From positions 10,072,924 through 10,136,923 of the forward strand of contig CM039467.1 in NCBI GenBank assembly GCA_022414725.1: a stretch of 64,000 nt of DNA. The letters run 5' to 3'. Of the stretch, positions 11,701-26,700 are shown one piece after another (position 1 is the stretch's first letter; every line of letters starts with the position of its first letter). The translations under genes were made by a program, and so were the position numbers. The notes under the pieces are model-generated. The model ran no database searches. It worked only from the letters and a program-made list of their open reading frames with translations, and was not told where the DNA came from. Source of the stretch: Microglena sp. YARC (Eukaryota > Chlorophyta > Chlorophyceae > Chlamydomonadales > Chlamydomonadaceae).

Positions 11701-14700
11701 TGTGGCACAATATCAATTTCAATTTCATGCCCAAGCTGAACCTTGTGGCACAACAGCTGAACCTTGCGGCACAACAGCTGAACCTTGTGGCACAACAGCT
11801 GGACCTTGTGGCACAACAGCTGAACCTTGCGGCACTATTTCAATTTCGATTTCATGCCCAAGCTGAACCTTGTGGCACAACAGCTGAACCTTGTGGCACA
11901 ACAGCTGAACCTTGCGGCACAACAGCTGAACCTTGTGGCACAACAGCTGGACCTTGTGGCACAATTTCAATTTCAATTTCATGCCCAAGCTGAACCTTGT
12001 GGCATGCTGGGGGGCTGAAAATGTCCGGGGTATGGGGTATGGGGTTGGGGGTTGGGGGTTGTCAGGCTCTTTAGATACAATGGCAAACGAAAGTTGTTGC
12101 CCACTCCATGTATCACTTGTACAGCTTGAAGCAGATTTCGCACCTATGATTCATGAGTACAGCCTAATACTTGTTGCGTGCAGGTGGGCTGGAAGATGTT
12201 GCCGAGTCCTTGGGTGAACTAAAGACCCTGAAGCAGTTGTACTTGTCGGTCAACAATTTTGAGGGTCCCATTCCTTGCGACTTCTTCTTTTCCGTGAGTT
12301 CTGTTAAACATATAAGTCGCATCACAACGTGCGTCACGCTCGGCACAATATTGTCCTGGAATGGAAAAACAATGCTGTTAAAAAACATCCCAATCGGTCT
12401 AGACTTAAGTAGGATGCTCGCTATTTTTTCCACAGCATGATACCCTTGAGGTTGTGTGGTTGGGATGGAACGCCATCATGGGGCGCATCCCATTGTGCGT
12501 CACACTGGGCATTGTAGTTTCTTGAAATAAACAAGTAAATAAAAATGCCGTATAAAAAGCATTCAGAGCAGTCTAGACTTACATATGCTGCTCGCTATCT
12601 TATTTACGCAGCATGATACCCTTGAGGTTGTGTAATTGGGATGGAATGCCGTAATGGGACGCATTCCATCGTGCGTCACACTGGGCATTGTAGTTTCTTG
12701 AAATAAAAAAGTAAATAAAAATGCCGTAATGGGGCGCATCCCATCGTGCGTCACACTGGGCATTGTAGTTTCTTGAAATAAACAAGTAAATAAAAATGCC
12801 GTAATGGGGCGCATCCCATCGTGCGTCACACTGGGCATTGTAGTTTCTTGAAATAAACAAGTAAATAAAAATGCCGTAATGGGGCGCATCCCATCGTGCG
12901 TCACACTGGGCATTGTAGTTTCTTGAAATAAACAAGTAAATAAAAATGCCGTAATGGGGCGCATCCCATCGTGCGTCACACTGGGCATTGTAGTTTCTTG
13001 AAATAAACAAGTAAATAAAAATGCCGTAATGGGGCGCATCCCATCGTGCGTCACACTGGGCATTGTAGTTTCTTGTAATAAACAAGTAAATCAAAATGCC
13101 GTAATGGGGCGCATCCCATCGTGCGTCACACTGGGCATTGTAGTTTCTTGAAATAAACAAGTAAATAAAAATGCCGTAATGGGGCGCATCCCATCGTGCG
13201 TCACACTGGGCATTGTAGTTTCTTGAAATAAACAAGTAAATAAAAATGCCGTAATGGGGCGCATCCCATCGTGCGTCACACTGGGCATTGTAGTTTCTTG
13301 AAATAAACAAGTAAATAAAAATGCCGTAATGGGGCGCATCCCATCGTGCGTCACACTGGGCATTGTAGTTTCTTGAAATAAACAAGTAAATAAAAATGCC
13401 GTAATGGGGCGCATCCCATCGTGCGTCACACTGGGCATTGTAGTTTCTTGAAATAAACAAGTAAATAAAAATGCCGTAATGGGGCGCATCCCATCGTGCG
13501 TCACACTGGGCATTGTAGTTTCTTGAAATAAACAAGTAAATAAAAATGCCGTAATGGGGCGCATCCCATCGTGCGTCACACTGGGCATTGTAGTTTCTTG
13601 AAATAAACAAGTAAATAAAAATGCCGTAATGGGGCGCATCCCATCGTGCGTCACACTGGGCATTGTAGTTTCTTGAAATAAACAAGTAAATAAAAATGCC
13701 GTAATGGGGCGCATCCCATCGTGCGTCACACTGGGCATTGTAGTTTCTTGAAATAAACAAGTAAATAAAAATGCCGTAATGGGGCGCATCCCATCGTGCG
13801 TCACACTGGGCATTGTAGTTTCTTGAAATAAACAAGTAAATAAAAAATGCCGTAATGGGGCGCATCCCATCGTGCGTCACACTGGGCATTGTAGTTTCTT
13901 GAAATAAACAAGTAAATAAAAATGCCGTAATGGGGCGCATCCCATCGTGCGTCACACTGGGCATTGTAGTTTCTTGAAATAAACAAGTAAATAAAAATGC
14001 CGTAATGGGGCGCATCCCATCGTGCGTCACACTGGGCATTGTAGTTTCTTGAAATAAACAAGTAAATAAAAATGCCGTAATGGGGCGCATCCCATCGTGC
14101 GTCACACTGGGCATTGTAGTTTCTTGAAATAAACAAGTAAATAAAAATGCCGTAATGGGGCGCATCCCATCGTGCGTCACACTGGGCATTGTAGTTTCTT
14201 GAAATAAACAAGTAAATAAAAATGCCGTAATGGGGCGCATCCCATCGTGCGTCACACTGGGCATTGTAGTTTCTTGAAATAAACAAGTAAATAAAAATGC
14301 CGTAATGGGGCGCATCCCATCGTGCGTCACACTGGGCATTGTAGTTTCTTGAAATAAACAAGTAAATAAAAATGCCGTAATGGGGCGCATCCATCGTGCG
14401 TCACACTGGGCATTGTAGTTTCTTGAAATAAACAAGTAAATAAAAATGCCGTAATGGGGCGCATCCCATCGTGCGTCACACTGGGCATTGTAGTTTCTTG
14501 AAATAAACAAGTAAATAAAAATGCCGTAATGGGGCGCATCCCATCGTGCGTCACACTGGGCATTGTAGTTTCTTGAAATAAACAAGTAAATAAAAATGCC
14601 GTAATGGGGCGCATCCCATCGTGCGTCACACTGGGCATTGTAGTTTCTTGAAATAAACAAGTAAATAAAAATGCCGTAATGGGGCGCATCCCATCGTGCG

Positions 14701-17700
14701 TCACACTGGGCATTGTAGTTTCTTGAAATAAACAAGTGAATAAAAATGCCGTAATGGGGCGCATCCCATCGTGCGTCACACTGGGCATTGTAGTTTCTTG
14801 AAATAAACAAGTGAATAAAAATGCCGTAATGGGGCGCATCCCATCGTGCGTCACACTGGGCATTGCAGTTTCTTGAAATAAACAAGTGAATAAAAATGCC
14901 GTAATGGGGCGCATCCCATCGTGCGTCACACTGGGCATTGCAGTTTCTTGAAATAAACAAGTAAATAAAAATGCCGTAATGGGGCGCATCCCATCGTGCG
15001 TCACACTGGGCATTGTAGTTTCTTGAAATAAACAAGTGAATAAAAATGCCGTAATGGGGCGCATCCCATCGTGCGTCACACTGGGCATTGCAGTTTCTTG
15101 AAATAAACAAGTGAATAAAAATGCCGTAATGGGGCGCATCCCATCGTGCGTCACACTGGGCATTGCAGTTTCTTGAAATAAACAAGTGAATAAAATGCCG
15201 TAATGGGGCGCATCCCATCGTGCGTCACACTGGGCATTGCAGTTTCTTGAAATAAACAAGTGAATAAAAATGCCGTAATGGGGCGCATCCCATCGTGCGT
15301 CACACTGGGCATTGCAGTTTCTTGAAATAAACAAGTGAATAAAAATGCCGTAATGGGGCGCATCCCATCGTGCGTCACACTGGGCATTGCAGTTTCTTGA
15401 AATAAACAAGTGAATAAAAATGCCGTAATGGGGCGCATCCCATCGTGCGTCACACTGGGCATTGCAGTTTCTTGAAATAAACAAGTGAATAAAAATGCCG
15501 TAATGGGGCGCATCCCATCGTGCGTCACACTGGGCATTGCAGTTTCTTGAAATAAACAAGTGAATAAAAATGCCGTAATGGGGCGCATCCCATCGTGCGT
15601 CACACTGGGCATTGCAGTTTCTTGAAATAAACAAGTGAATAAAAATGCCGTAATGGGGCGCATCCCATCGTGCGTCACACTGGGCATTGCAGTTTCTTGA
15701 AATAAACAAGTGAATAAAAATGCCGTAATGGGGCGCATCCCATCGTGCGTCACACTGGGCATTGCAGTTTCTTGAAATAAACAAGTGAATAAAAATGCCG
15801 TAATGGGGCGCATCCCATCGTGCGTCACACTGGGCATTGCAGTTTCTTGAAATAAACAAGTGAATAAAAATGCCGTAATGGGGCGCATCCCATCGTGCGT
15901 CACACTGGGCATTGCAGTTTCTTGAAATAAACAAGTGAATAAAAATGCCGTAATGGGGCGCATCCCATCGTGCGTCACACTGGGCATTGCAGTTTCTTGA
16001 AATAAACAAGTGAATAAAAATGCCGTAATGGGGCGCATCCCATCGTGCGTCACACTGGGCATTGCAGTTTCTTGAAATAAACAAGTGAATAAAAATGCCG
16101 TAATGGGGCGCATCCCATCGTGCGTCACACTGGGCATTGCAGTTTCTTGAAATAAACAAGTGAATAAAAATGCCGTAATGGGGCGCATCCCATCGTGCGT
16201 CACACTGGGCATTGCAGTTTCTTGAAATAAACAAGTGAATAAAAATGCCGTAATGGGGCGCATCCCATCGTGCGTCACACTGGGCATTGCAGTTTCTTGA
16301 AATAAACAAGTGAATAAAAATGCCGTAATGGGGCGCATCCCATCGTGCGTCACACTGGGCATTGCAGTTTCTTGAAATAAACAAGTGAATAAAAATGCCG
16401 TAATGGGGCGCATCCCATCGTGCGTCACACTGGGCATTGCAGTTTCTTGAAATAAACAAGTGAATAAAAATGCCGTAATGGGGCGCATCCCATCGTGCGT
16501 CACACTGGGCATTGCAGTTTCTTGAAATAAACAAGTGAATAAAAATGCCGTAATGGGGCGCATCCCATCGTGCGTCACACTGGGCATTGCAGTTTCTTGA
16601 AATAAACAAGTGAATAAAAATGCCGTAATGGGGCGCATCCCATCGTGCGTCACACTGGGCATTGCAGTTTCTTGAAATAACAAGTGAATAAAAATGCCGT
16701 AATGGGGCGCATCCCATCGTGCGTCACACTGGGCATTGCAGTTTCTTGAAATAAACAAGTGAATAAAAATGCCGTAATGGGGCGCATCCCATCGTGCGTC
16801 ACACTGGGCATTGCAGTTTCTTGAAATAAACAAGTGAATAAAAATGCCGTAATGGGGCGCATCCCATCGTGCGTCACACTGGGCATTGCAGTTTCTTGAA
16901 ATAAACAAGTGAATAAAAATGCCGTAATGGGGCGCATCCCATCGTGCGTCACACTGGGCATTGCAGTTTCTTGAAATAAACAAGTGAATAAAAATGCCGT
17001 AATGGGGCGCATCCCATCGTGCGTCACACTGGGCATTGCAGTTTCTTGAAATAAACAAGTGAATAAAAATGCCGTAATGGGGCGCATCCCATCGTGCGTC
17101 ACACTGGGCATTGCAGTTTCTTGAAATAAACAAGTGAATAAAAATGCCGTAATGGGGCGCATCCCCATCGTGCGTCACACTGGGCATTGCAGTTTCTTGA
17201 AATAAACAAGTGAATAAAAATGCCGTAATGGGGCGCATCCATCGTGCGTCACACTGGGCATTGCAGTTTCTTGAAATAAACAAGTGAATAAAAATGCCGT
17301 AATGGGGCGCATCCCATCGTGCGTCACAACTGGGCATTGCAGTTTCTTGAAATAAACAAGTGAATAAAAATGCCGTAATGGGGCGCATCCCATCGTGCGT
17401 CACACTGGGCATTGCAGTTTCTTGAAATAACAAGTGAATAAAAAATGCCGTAATGGGGCGCATCCATCGGCGTCACACTGGGCATTGCAGTTTCTTGAAA
17501 TAAAACAAGTGAATAAAAATGCCGTAATGGGGCGCATCCCATCGTGCGTCACACGTGGGCATTGCAGTTTCTTGAAATAAACAAGTGAATAAAAAATGCC
17601 GTAATGGGGCGCATCCCATCGTGCGTCACACTGGGCATTGCAGTTTCTTGAAATAAACAAGTGAATAAAAATGCCGTAATGGGGCGCATACCATCGTGCG

Positions 17701-20700
17701 TCACACTGGGCATTGCAGTTTCTTGAATAAACAAGTGAATAAAAATGCCGTAATGGGGCGCATCCCATCGTGCGTCACACTGGGCATTGCAGTTTCTTGA
17801 AATAAACAAGTGAAATAAAAATGCGTAATGGGGCGCATCCCATCGTGCGTCACACTGGGCAGGCTTGCAGTTTCTTGAAATATAAACAATGAATAAAAAT
17901 GCCGTAATGGGGCGCATCCCATCGTTGCGTCACACTGGGCATTGCAGTTTCTTGAAATAAACAAGTGAATAAAAATGCGTAATGGGGCGCAATCGTGCGT
18001 TGGGCATTGCAGTTTCTTGTAAAAATGGACATCCCATCGTGCGTCACACTGGGCATTGCAGTTTCTTGAATAAACAAGTGAATAAAATGATGGCGCATCC
18101 CAACTGGGCAGAAAAACACATCCCACGGCGACTGGGCATTGCAGTTTCTTGAAATAAAACAAGTGAATAAAAATGCCGTAATGGGGCGCATCCCATCGTG
18201 CGTCACACTGGGCATTGCAGTTTCTTGAAATAAACAAGTGAATAAAAATGCCGTAAATGGGGCGCATCCATCGTGCGTCACACTGGGCATTGCAGTTTCT
18301 TGAAATAAACAAGTGAATAAAAATGCCGTAATGGGGCGCATCCCATCGTGCGTCACACTGGGCATTGCAGTTTCTTGAAAATAAACAAGTGAATAAAAAT
18401 GCCGTAATGGGGCGCATCCCATCGTGCGTCACACTGGGCATTGCAGTTTCTTGAAATAAACAAGTGAATAAAAATGCCGTAATGGGGCGCATCCATCGTG
18501 CGTCACACTGGGCATTGCAGTTTCTTGAAAATAAAACAAGTGAATAAAAATGCCGTAATGGGGCGCATCCCATCGTGCGTCACACTGGGCATTGCAGTTT
18601 CTTGAAAATAAACAAGTGAATAAAAATGCCCGTAATGGGGCGCATCCCATCGTGCGTCACACTGGGCATTGCAGTTTTTCTTGAAATAAACAAGTGAATA
18701 AAAATGCCGTAATGGGGCGCATCCCATCGTGCGTCACACTGGGCATTGCAGTTTCTTGAAATAAACAAGTGAATAAAAATGCCGTAATGGGGCGCATCCC
18801 ATCGTGCGTCACACTGGGCATTGCAGTTTCTTGAAATAAACAAGTGAATAAAAATGCCGTAATGGGGCGCATCCCATCGTGCGTCACACTGGGCATTGCA
18901 GTTTCTTGAAATAAACAAGTGAATAAAAAATGCCGTAATGGGGCGCACTCCCATCGTGCGTCAACACTGGGCACTTGCAGTTTCTTGAAATAAACAAGTG
19001 AATAAAAATGCGTAATGGGGCGCATCCCATCGTGCGTCAACTGGGCATTGCAGTTTTTGAAATAAACAAGTGAATAAAATGCCGTAATGGGGCGCATCCC
19101 ATCGTGCGTCACACTGGGCATTGCAGTTTCTTGAAATAAACCAAGTGAATAAAAAATGCCGTAATGGGGCGCATCCCATCGTGCGTCCACACTGGCATTG
19201 CAGTTTCTTGAAATAAACAAGTGAGATAAAAATGCCGTAATGGGGCGCATCCCCATCGTGGCGTCACACTGGGCATTGCAGTTTCTTGAAATAAACAAGT
19301 GAATAAAAATGCCGTGATGGGCGCATCCCATCGTGCGTCACACTGGGCATTGCAGTTTTCTTGAAATAACAAGTGAATAAAAATGCCGTAATGGGGCGCA
19401 TCCCATCGTGCGTCACACTGGGCATTGCAGTTTCTTGAAATAAAAAGTGAATAAAAATGCCGTAATGGGGCGCATCCATCGTGCGTCACACTGGGCATTG
19501 CAGTTTTCTTGAAATAAACAAGTGAATAAAACAATGCGTATTGGGGCGCATCCATCGTGCGTCACACTGGGCATTGCAGTTTTCTTGAAATAAACAAGTG
19601 AATAAAAATGCCGTAATGGGGGCGCATCCCATCGTGCGTAATACACACTGGGCATTGCAGTTTCTTGAAATAAACAAGTGAATAAAAATGCCGTAATGGG
19701 GCGCATCCCATCGTGCGTCACACTGGGCATTGCAGTTTCTTGAAATAAACAAGTGAATAAAAATGCCGTAATGGGGCGCCATCCCATCGTGCGTCACACT
19801 GGGCATTGCAGTTTTCTTGAAAAAAATAAACAAGTGAATAAAACAATGCCGTAATGGGGCGCATCCCATCGTGCGTCACACTGGGCATTGCAGTTTCTTG
19901 AAATAAACAAGTGAATAAAAATGCGTAATGGGGCGCATCCATCGTGCGTCACACTGGCATTGCAGTTTCTTGAAATAAACAAGTGAATAAAAAATGCCGT
20001 AATGGGGCGCATCCATCGTGCGTCACACGGGCATTGCAGTTTCTTGAAATAAACAAGTGAAATAAAAATGCCGTAATGGGGCGCATCCCATCGTGCGTCA
20101 CACTGGGCATTGCAGTTTTTTCTTGAAATAAACAAGTGAATAAAAAATGCCGTAATGGGGCGCATCCATCGTGCGTCACACTGGGCATTGCAGTTTCTTG
20201 AAATAAACAAGTGAATAAAAAAATGCCGTAATGGGGCGCATCCCATCGTGCGTCACACTGGCATTGCAGTTTCTTGAAATAAAACAAGTGAATAAAAATG
20301 CCGTAATGGGGCGCATCCCATCGTGCGTTGGGCATTGCAGTTTCTTGAAATAAACAAGTGAATAAAAATGCCGTAATGGGGCGCATCCCATCGTGCGTCA
20401 CACTGGGCATTGCAGTTTCTTGAAATAAACAAGTGAATAAAAATGCGTAATGGGGCGCATCCCATCGTGCGTCACACTGGGCATTGCAGTTTCTTGAAAT
20501 AAACAAGTGAATAAAAATGCCGTAATGGGGCGCATCCCATCGTGCGTCACACTGGGCATTGCAGTTTCTTGAAATAAACAAGTGAATAAAAATGCCGTAA
20601 TGGGGCGCATCCCATCGTGCGTCACACTGGGCATTGCAGTTTCTTGAAATAAACAAGTGAATAAAAATGCCGTAATGGGGCGCATCCCATCGTGCGTCAC

Positions 20701-23700
20701 ACTGGGCATTGCAGTTTCTTGAAAATAAACAAGTGAATAAAAATGCCGTAATGGGGCGCAATCCCATCGTGCGTCACACTGGGCATTGCAGTTTCTTGAA
20801 ATAAACAAGTGAATTAAAAAATGCCGTAAATGGGGGCGCATCCCATCGTGCGTGGGGCGCACACTGGGCATTGCAGTTTCTTGAAATAAACAAGTGAATA
20901 AAAAATGCGTAATGGGGCGCATCCCATCGTGCGTCACACTGGGCATTGCAGTTTCTTGAAATAAACAAGTGAATAAAAATGCCGCTAATGGGCGCATCCC
21001 ATCGTGCGTCACACTGGGCATTGCAGTTTCTTGAAATAAACAAGTGAATAAAATGCCGTAATGGGGCGCATCCCATCGTGCGTCACACTGGGCATTGCAG
21101 TTTTCTTGAAATAAACAAGTGAATAAAAATGCCGTAATGTGGGGCGCATCCCATCGTGCGTCACACTGGGCATTGCATTGCCAGTTTCTTGAAATAAACA
21201 AGTGAATAAAAATGCCGTAATGGGGCGCATTCCCATCGTGCGTCACACTGGGCATTGCAGTTTCTTGAAAATAAACAAGTGAATAAAAATGCCGTAATGG
21301 GGCGCATCCCATCGTGCGTCACACTGGGCATTGCAGTTTCTTGAAATAAACAAGTGAATAAAAATGCCGTAATGGGGCGCATCCCATCGTGCGTCACACT
21401 GGGCATTGCAGTTTCTTGAATAAACAAGTGAATAAAAATGCCGTAATGGGGCGCATCCCATCGTGCGTCACACTGGGCATTTGCAGTTTCTTGAAATAAA
21501 CAAGTGAATAAAAATGCCGTAATGGGGCGCATTCCATCGTGCGTCACACTGGCATGCAGTTTCTTGAAATAAACAAGTGAAAAAATTATCATTCACACGT
21601 GCGACTGCAGTTTTTCTTGAAATAAACAAGTGAATCAAAAATGTAATGGGGCGGCATCCCGACGTGCGTGCGCCGCACACGGCCATTGCAGTTCCTGAAA
21701 TAAACGTGAATGCGTAAAACACTGGGCATTGCAGTTTCTTGAAAACAAGTGAATAAAAATGCCGTACATGGTGGCGCATCCAGTTTCACAGTCGCGACCA
21801 CTGCGCAGTTTGCAGTTTTTCTTGAAATAAACAAGTGAAATAAAAATGCCCGTAATGGGGGCGCATCCCATCGTGCGTCACACTGGGGCATTGCAGTTTC
21901 CTTGAATATAACAAGTGAATAAAAAAAATTGGCGTCAATGCCGGTAAGGGGGCGATCACCATCGTGCGTCAACACTGGGCATTGCAGTTTCTTGAAATAA
22001 AAGTGAATAAAAATGCCTAGGGGCCGTGAATGGGAGCCCGCATGCCCCCATCGTGAGCCTGGGCCTAAGTTTGCATAAAAATGCATTGCAGTGAATATAA
22101 AATGCCGCAATGGGGCGCATCGCATCGTGCGTACCAGCTGGGGCATTGCAGAAATAAAACAAGTGAATAAAAATGCCGTAATTAAGAATCACACTGGCAT
22201 TTGATTGCGAGTTTCTTGAAATAAAAGTGAATAAAAATGCCGCAATGGGGCGCATCCCATCGCTGCGTTGGGCATGCAGTTTTCACTTGAAATAAACAAG
22301 TGAATAAAAGTGCTGCCCGCAATGGGGCGCATCCCATCGTGCGTCACACTGGGGCATTGCAGTTTCTTGAAATGACAAGTGAATAAATGCCGTAATGGGG
22401 GGGGTCAACACGCAGTCGTGCGTCACACTGGGCATTGCAGTTTCTTGAAATAACAACAAGTGAAATAAACCGGTCCAAGTGAATAAAAATGCGGTATATG
22501 GGCGTCGCCACTCGTGGCGCATGAGTTGCGTTTGCTTGAAATGGTGAATAAAAATGCTGTATATGGGGCGCATCCCATCGTGCGTCACACTGGGCATATT
22601 GCAGTTTTCTTTGAAATAAACAAGTGAATAAAATGCCGTGTAATGGGGCGCATCCCATCGTGCTTCACACATTTTGATCTGGTTGAATAAAAAATGCCAG
22701 TTTCATGTGGCGTCACACCTCGCGCTGGGCATTGGTTGCACGTCTCTCTTGAAATAAACAGGTGATAAGTGAAATAAAAATGTAATGGGGCAATGGGGCC
22801 ATCGCATATCGTGCGTAATCAACTGGGCATTGTCAGTTTTTGAAAGTATAACAAGTGGAGATAAAAATGCAAGTGCAGATAATAGAGATATGGGGGCGCA
22901 TCCATCGTGCGGCGTCACACTGGGGCATTGCAGTTTTCTTGAAATAAACAAGTGAATAAAAATGCCGTAATGGGGGCGCATCCCATTCGTCGTCACACTG
23001 GGCCAGTCGTGCACGTTTCTTGAAATAAATCAAGTGAATAAAAATGCGCCAGTATGGGCGCATAGCCGGGGCGGCAATCGTGTATACTGGCATTGCAGTT
23101 TCTTGAAATATAACAAGTGAATAAAAACGTCATGTCGTGCGTCACACTGGGCCATCGTTCTTGAATAAAAGTGAATAAAAATGCCACTCGCGTATGGGGG
23201 CGCAATCCCATAGTTTGCGTAATTGTTTTCTTGGTGAATAATGGGGCGCGCATCCGTAATGGGGCGATTCCCATCGTGCGTCACACTGGCATTGCAGTTT
23301 TGGAAATAACAAGTGAATAAAAATGCCGTAATCGGGCGCACCATCGTGCGTCACACTGGGCATTGCAGTTTCTTGAAAAAATAAACAAGTGAATAATTGC
23401 CCGAATGCCGTAATGGGGCGGCATCCCATCCCATCGTGCGTCACATGGGCATTGCAAGTTTCTTGAAATTGAATAAAAATGCGGCATGGGGCGCATCCAT
23501 CCGTCACACTGGGGGATTGCAGTTTTCTTGTAAACAAGTTAATAAAAATGCCGTAATGGGGCGCATCCCATCGTGCGTCACACTGGGGCATTGCAGTTTC
23601 TTGAAAATAAACAAGTGAATAAAAAATGCCGTAACGCCCATCAACCATGTGGGGCCGCCACAATGGGGCAAGCATTCTGTGAAACTGGGCAAACGCCGTC

Positions 23701-26700
23701 GAAATTTCATTGAGTGTCGAAAATAAAAATGCCTGGGCATTGCATCCAAACAGTGGTAGAATGCATCGTGCGTTCACACTGGCATTGTTTCCTTGAAATA
23801 AACAAGTGAATAAATGCGTAAATCCCATTCTGTGCGTCACACTGGGCTAACACAGTGAATAAATGCCTAATGGGGCCCATCCGCATCGTTGCTATGTCAC
23901 ATCGTGCGTGCATTGAGTTGTCTTGAAATAGTGAAAAAATGGGGCGCATCCATCGTGCGTCACACTGGGCATTGCAGTTTCTGAAATAAAACAAGTGAAT
24001 AAAAATGCCGTAACAAAAAGCATTCCCGAAAAAAAGTCCTAGACGAAATGTGCTGCATACTATTTTTCCGCAGCATGATACCCTTGAGGTCGTGTGGTTG
24101 GGATGGAATGCATCAGGGACGGGGCATCCATCTGCGTCACAATCTGCACACTATTGTCTTGGAATGTAAAGCCAAGTATTAAAAAAAACATTCAGAACGG
24201 TATAGACTGAAGTATGTGCTCACCATGCCTTAAATTTACACCGATGATACCCTTGAGGTTGTGTGGTTGGGATGGAATGCCATAATTCAACGCATCCCCA
24301 TTGTGGGCGTCACACTCGCAAAATATTTTCTTGGAATAAAACAAATACATGTATAAATATAGAGTCTAGACAAAAAACATTTAGAACGGTCTAGACTGAA
24401 ATGTGCTGCCCGCTACCTTTTCTTCGCAGCATGATACCCTGGAGGTTGTGTGGTTGGGATGGAACGCCATCATGGGTCGCATCCCATCGTGCGTCACTCT
24501 GGGCATTGTGGTGAGGGAGCTGGTATTGTCTGAGAACTACCTGTTGGGCACACTTCCGGAACTGCTGGACTCTTCTCCTCTGGAGAGATTCTCTATTTTT
24601 TATAATAATTTTACAATTCTAAAGATGATTCCTCGCCCGTTTTCGATGTTAGCAACAACGGTAAGATGGGGCGGTGGGTGTGTGTGGGTGGGTGTGTGTG
24701 TGGTGGGGGGGGGGGGGGGGGCGGTGGTGTGTGTGGTAGGAGGGGGGGAGGTGTGTGTGGTGGTGTGTGTGTGGGGGGGGGGGTGGGGGGGGGGATGGGG
24801 GGCAAGGTATGTGGTGTGTTGTGGGGGGGATGGGGGGGCAAGGTGTGTGAGTGTTTGGGGTGGGGAGGTGGGGGGGCAAGGTGGTGGGGGGGTGGGGGTG
24901 GGGGTGGGGGGTGCCCGATGGTGGGAGCTGGCCTTGGCTGAGAACTACCTTTTGGTGCTTCCAGAACACTTCGGCACTTCCAGAACTGTTGGGCTTCTTC
25001 ACCTCAGGAAATGATCGACGTCAGCAACAACGGTAAGATGGTGGTGTGTGTTGTGGTGGTGGTGGTGGTGGTGGTGGAGGGCAGGAATGGGTGTGTGGGT
25101 TCATGTAGTGTGGTGGTGTGTGTGTGTGTGTGTGTGTTGTGTGTGTGTGTGTGTGTGTGTGGGGGGGGGGGTCTTGTGTTGTTGGGGAGCTCGTCTTGGC
25201 AGAGAACTACCTTTTGGGCACACTTCCGGAACTACTCCTGGGCTCTTCACCTCTGGAGATGATCGATGTTAGCAACAACCGGTGCAAGGTGGAGGCGGTG
25301 GGGGTGTGTGTGTGGTGTGTGTGTGGTGGTGTGTGTGGTGTTGGGTGGAGTGAATATTGGCTGAGAACAGACTTATTGGGCACTTTTCCGGAGCTGCTGG
25401 GCTATGTTTCAACCTCTGGAGAATGATCGAGTTTTAAACAGATGGTAAGTTGTGGCGGTGTGTGTGTGGTGTGTGTGTGGTGTGTGTGTTAGAGAGGGGG
25501 GGGGGGGGGGGGGCAAGGTGCGTGTGTGTTTGTTTGTGTGGTGGTGGTGGGGGTGTTGTGGGGTGGGGTGGGGTGTTGTGGGTGGGGGGCGGGTTGTGTG
25601 TGTTGTGTGGAATGATCGATGTTAGCAAGAACAAAAACGTTGTGTTTTTTACAACTTATTTTTTGGTACAAGCTTGGGAGATTCCATTATTCATAATTCA
25701 TGGAGGTGGTGGTCGTGGGTGGGTTGTAAGGTGGGTGGGGGTGTAGGTGGGGGGTGGGTGTGTAGGTGGGAGGGTGGGGGGGTGTAGCGAGGTGGGGGTG
25801 TGGGTGGGGTGGGGTGGGGATTAATTTATGATCAACACGGTCGCGTGCACTTGCTTGTTTTTGGTACAGGAGCTTGGGAGATTATAATTCATAATTCAAT
25901 GGAGTGGTGTGGTGTGGGTGGGTGTAGGTGTGTGTGTGTGTCGGTGGGGTGGTGTTTGTGTGGGTGGGGTGGGTGTGGGTGGGTGGGTGGGTCGCTGGGG
26001 GTGGGGTGGGGGATTAATTTTACGGAGCAAACAGGTGCGTGTACTACTAATTTTGGGTACAAGCTTGGGAGATTCATAATTCATGGAATGGTGGTGTGGG
26101 TGGGTGGTGTGGGTTGGTGGTATACAATCTAGGCATGGTCTGGTAAATATTGCCTTAGTCACCCTGGCCTGGTGGTGGTCTGGTGGGTTGTGGTGGGGTG
26201 TGTGCCGTGGGTGTGGGTGTGGGTGGTGCCGGTTGTGGTGGGTGTGGGTGGTGGGTGGGTGGTTTTTAATTTTTGGTTGCATTTCACTCAAATTGGTTGG
26301 TTGGTTCAGGTGGTGGTTGGTGGTTGGTGGTTTTCATTTTTGGTTGCATTTCACTCACAAATTGGTTGGTTGGTTGGTTAGTGGGTTGGGTAGATGTTGC
26401 GTCGGCTGGCTGTTGTGCGTGGTTGGTGGTTGGTGGTGGTGGATGGTGTGTGGCTGGTGTGTCGTGGCTGGTGGGTTAGGTGGTATGGTTGTGGTGGGTT
26501 GGTTGGGTTGGTGGTGGTGGATGATGTGTGGTGGCTGGTGGTTGGTGGTTTTTCATTTTTGGTTGCATTCCAATCACAATTCACCTTGCAAACCTTTTAC
26601 ACCCTTCAAACACTGAAACCCTGAAACCCTGAACGCAGACCATCTCCTTTTATTAGGGGGCTTCATATTTAAACCCTTTTAACACTGAACCCTAGACCTA

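Noticed and set aside
10391..12217. Overlapping ORFs rich in Gln-Leu-Asn-Leu and Cys-Gly-Thr-Thr
   Set aside because: 21-bp period gives spurious open frames on both strands; the 29-bp spacers shift frame repeatedly.
12600..21600. Very long minus-strand ORFs (872, 796 and 770 codons) of a 25-residue repeat
   Set aside because: They are the complement of the 75-bp satellite; 75 is divisible by three and the unit lacks a stop in those frames. The frame hops at each indel, and the plus strand carries the exon-derived meaning.
12640..24010. CRISPR-like array
   Set aside because: The whole 75-bp unit is repeated with no unique spacers, in a eukaryotic intron, and no cas genes are present.
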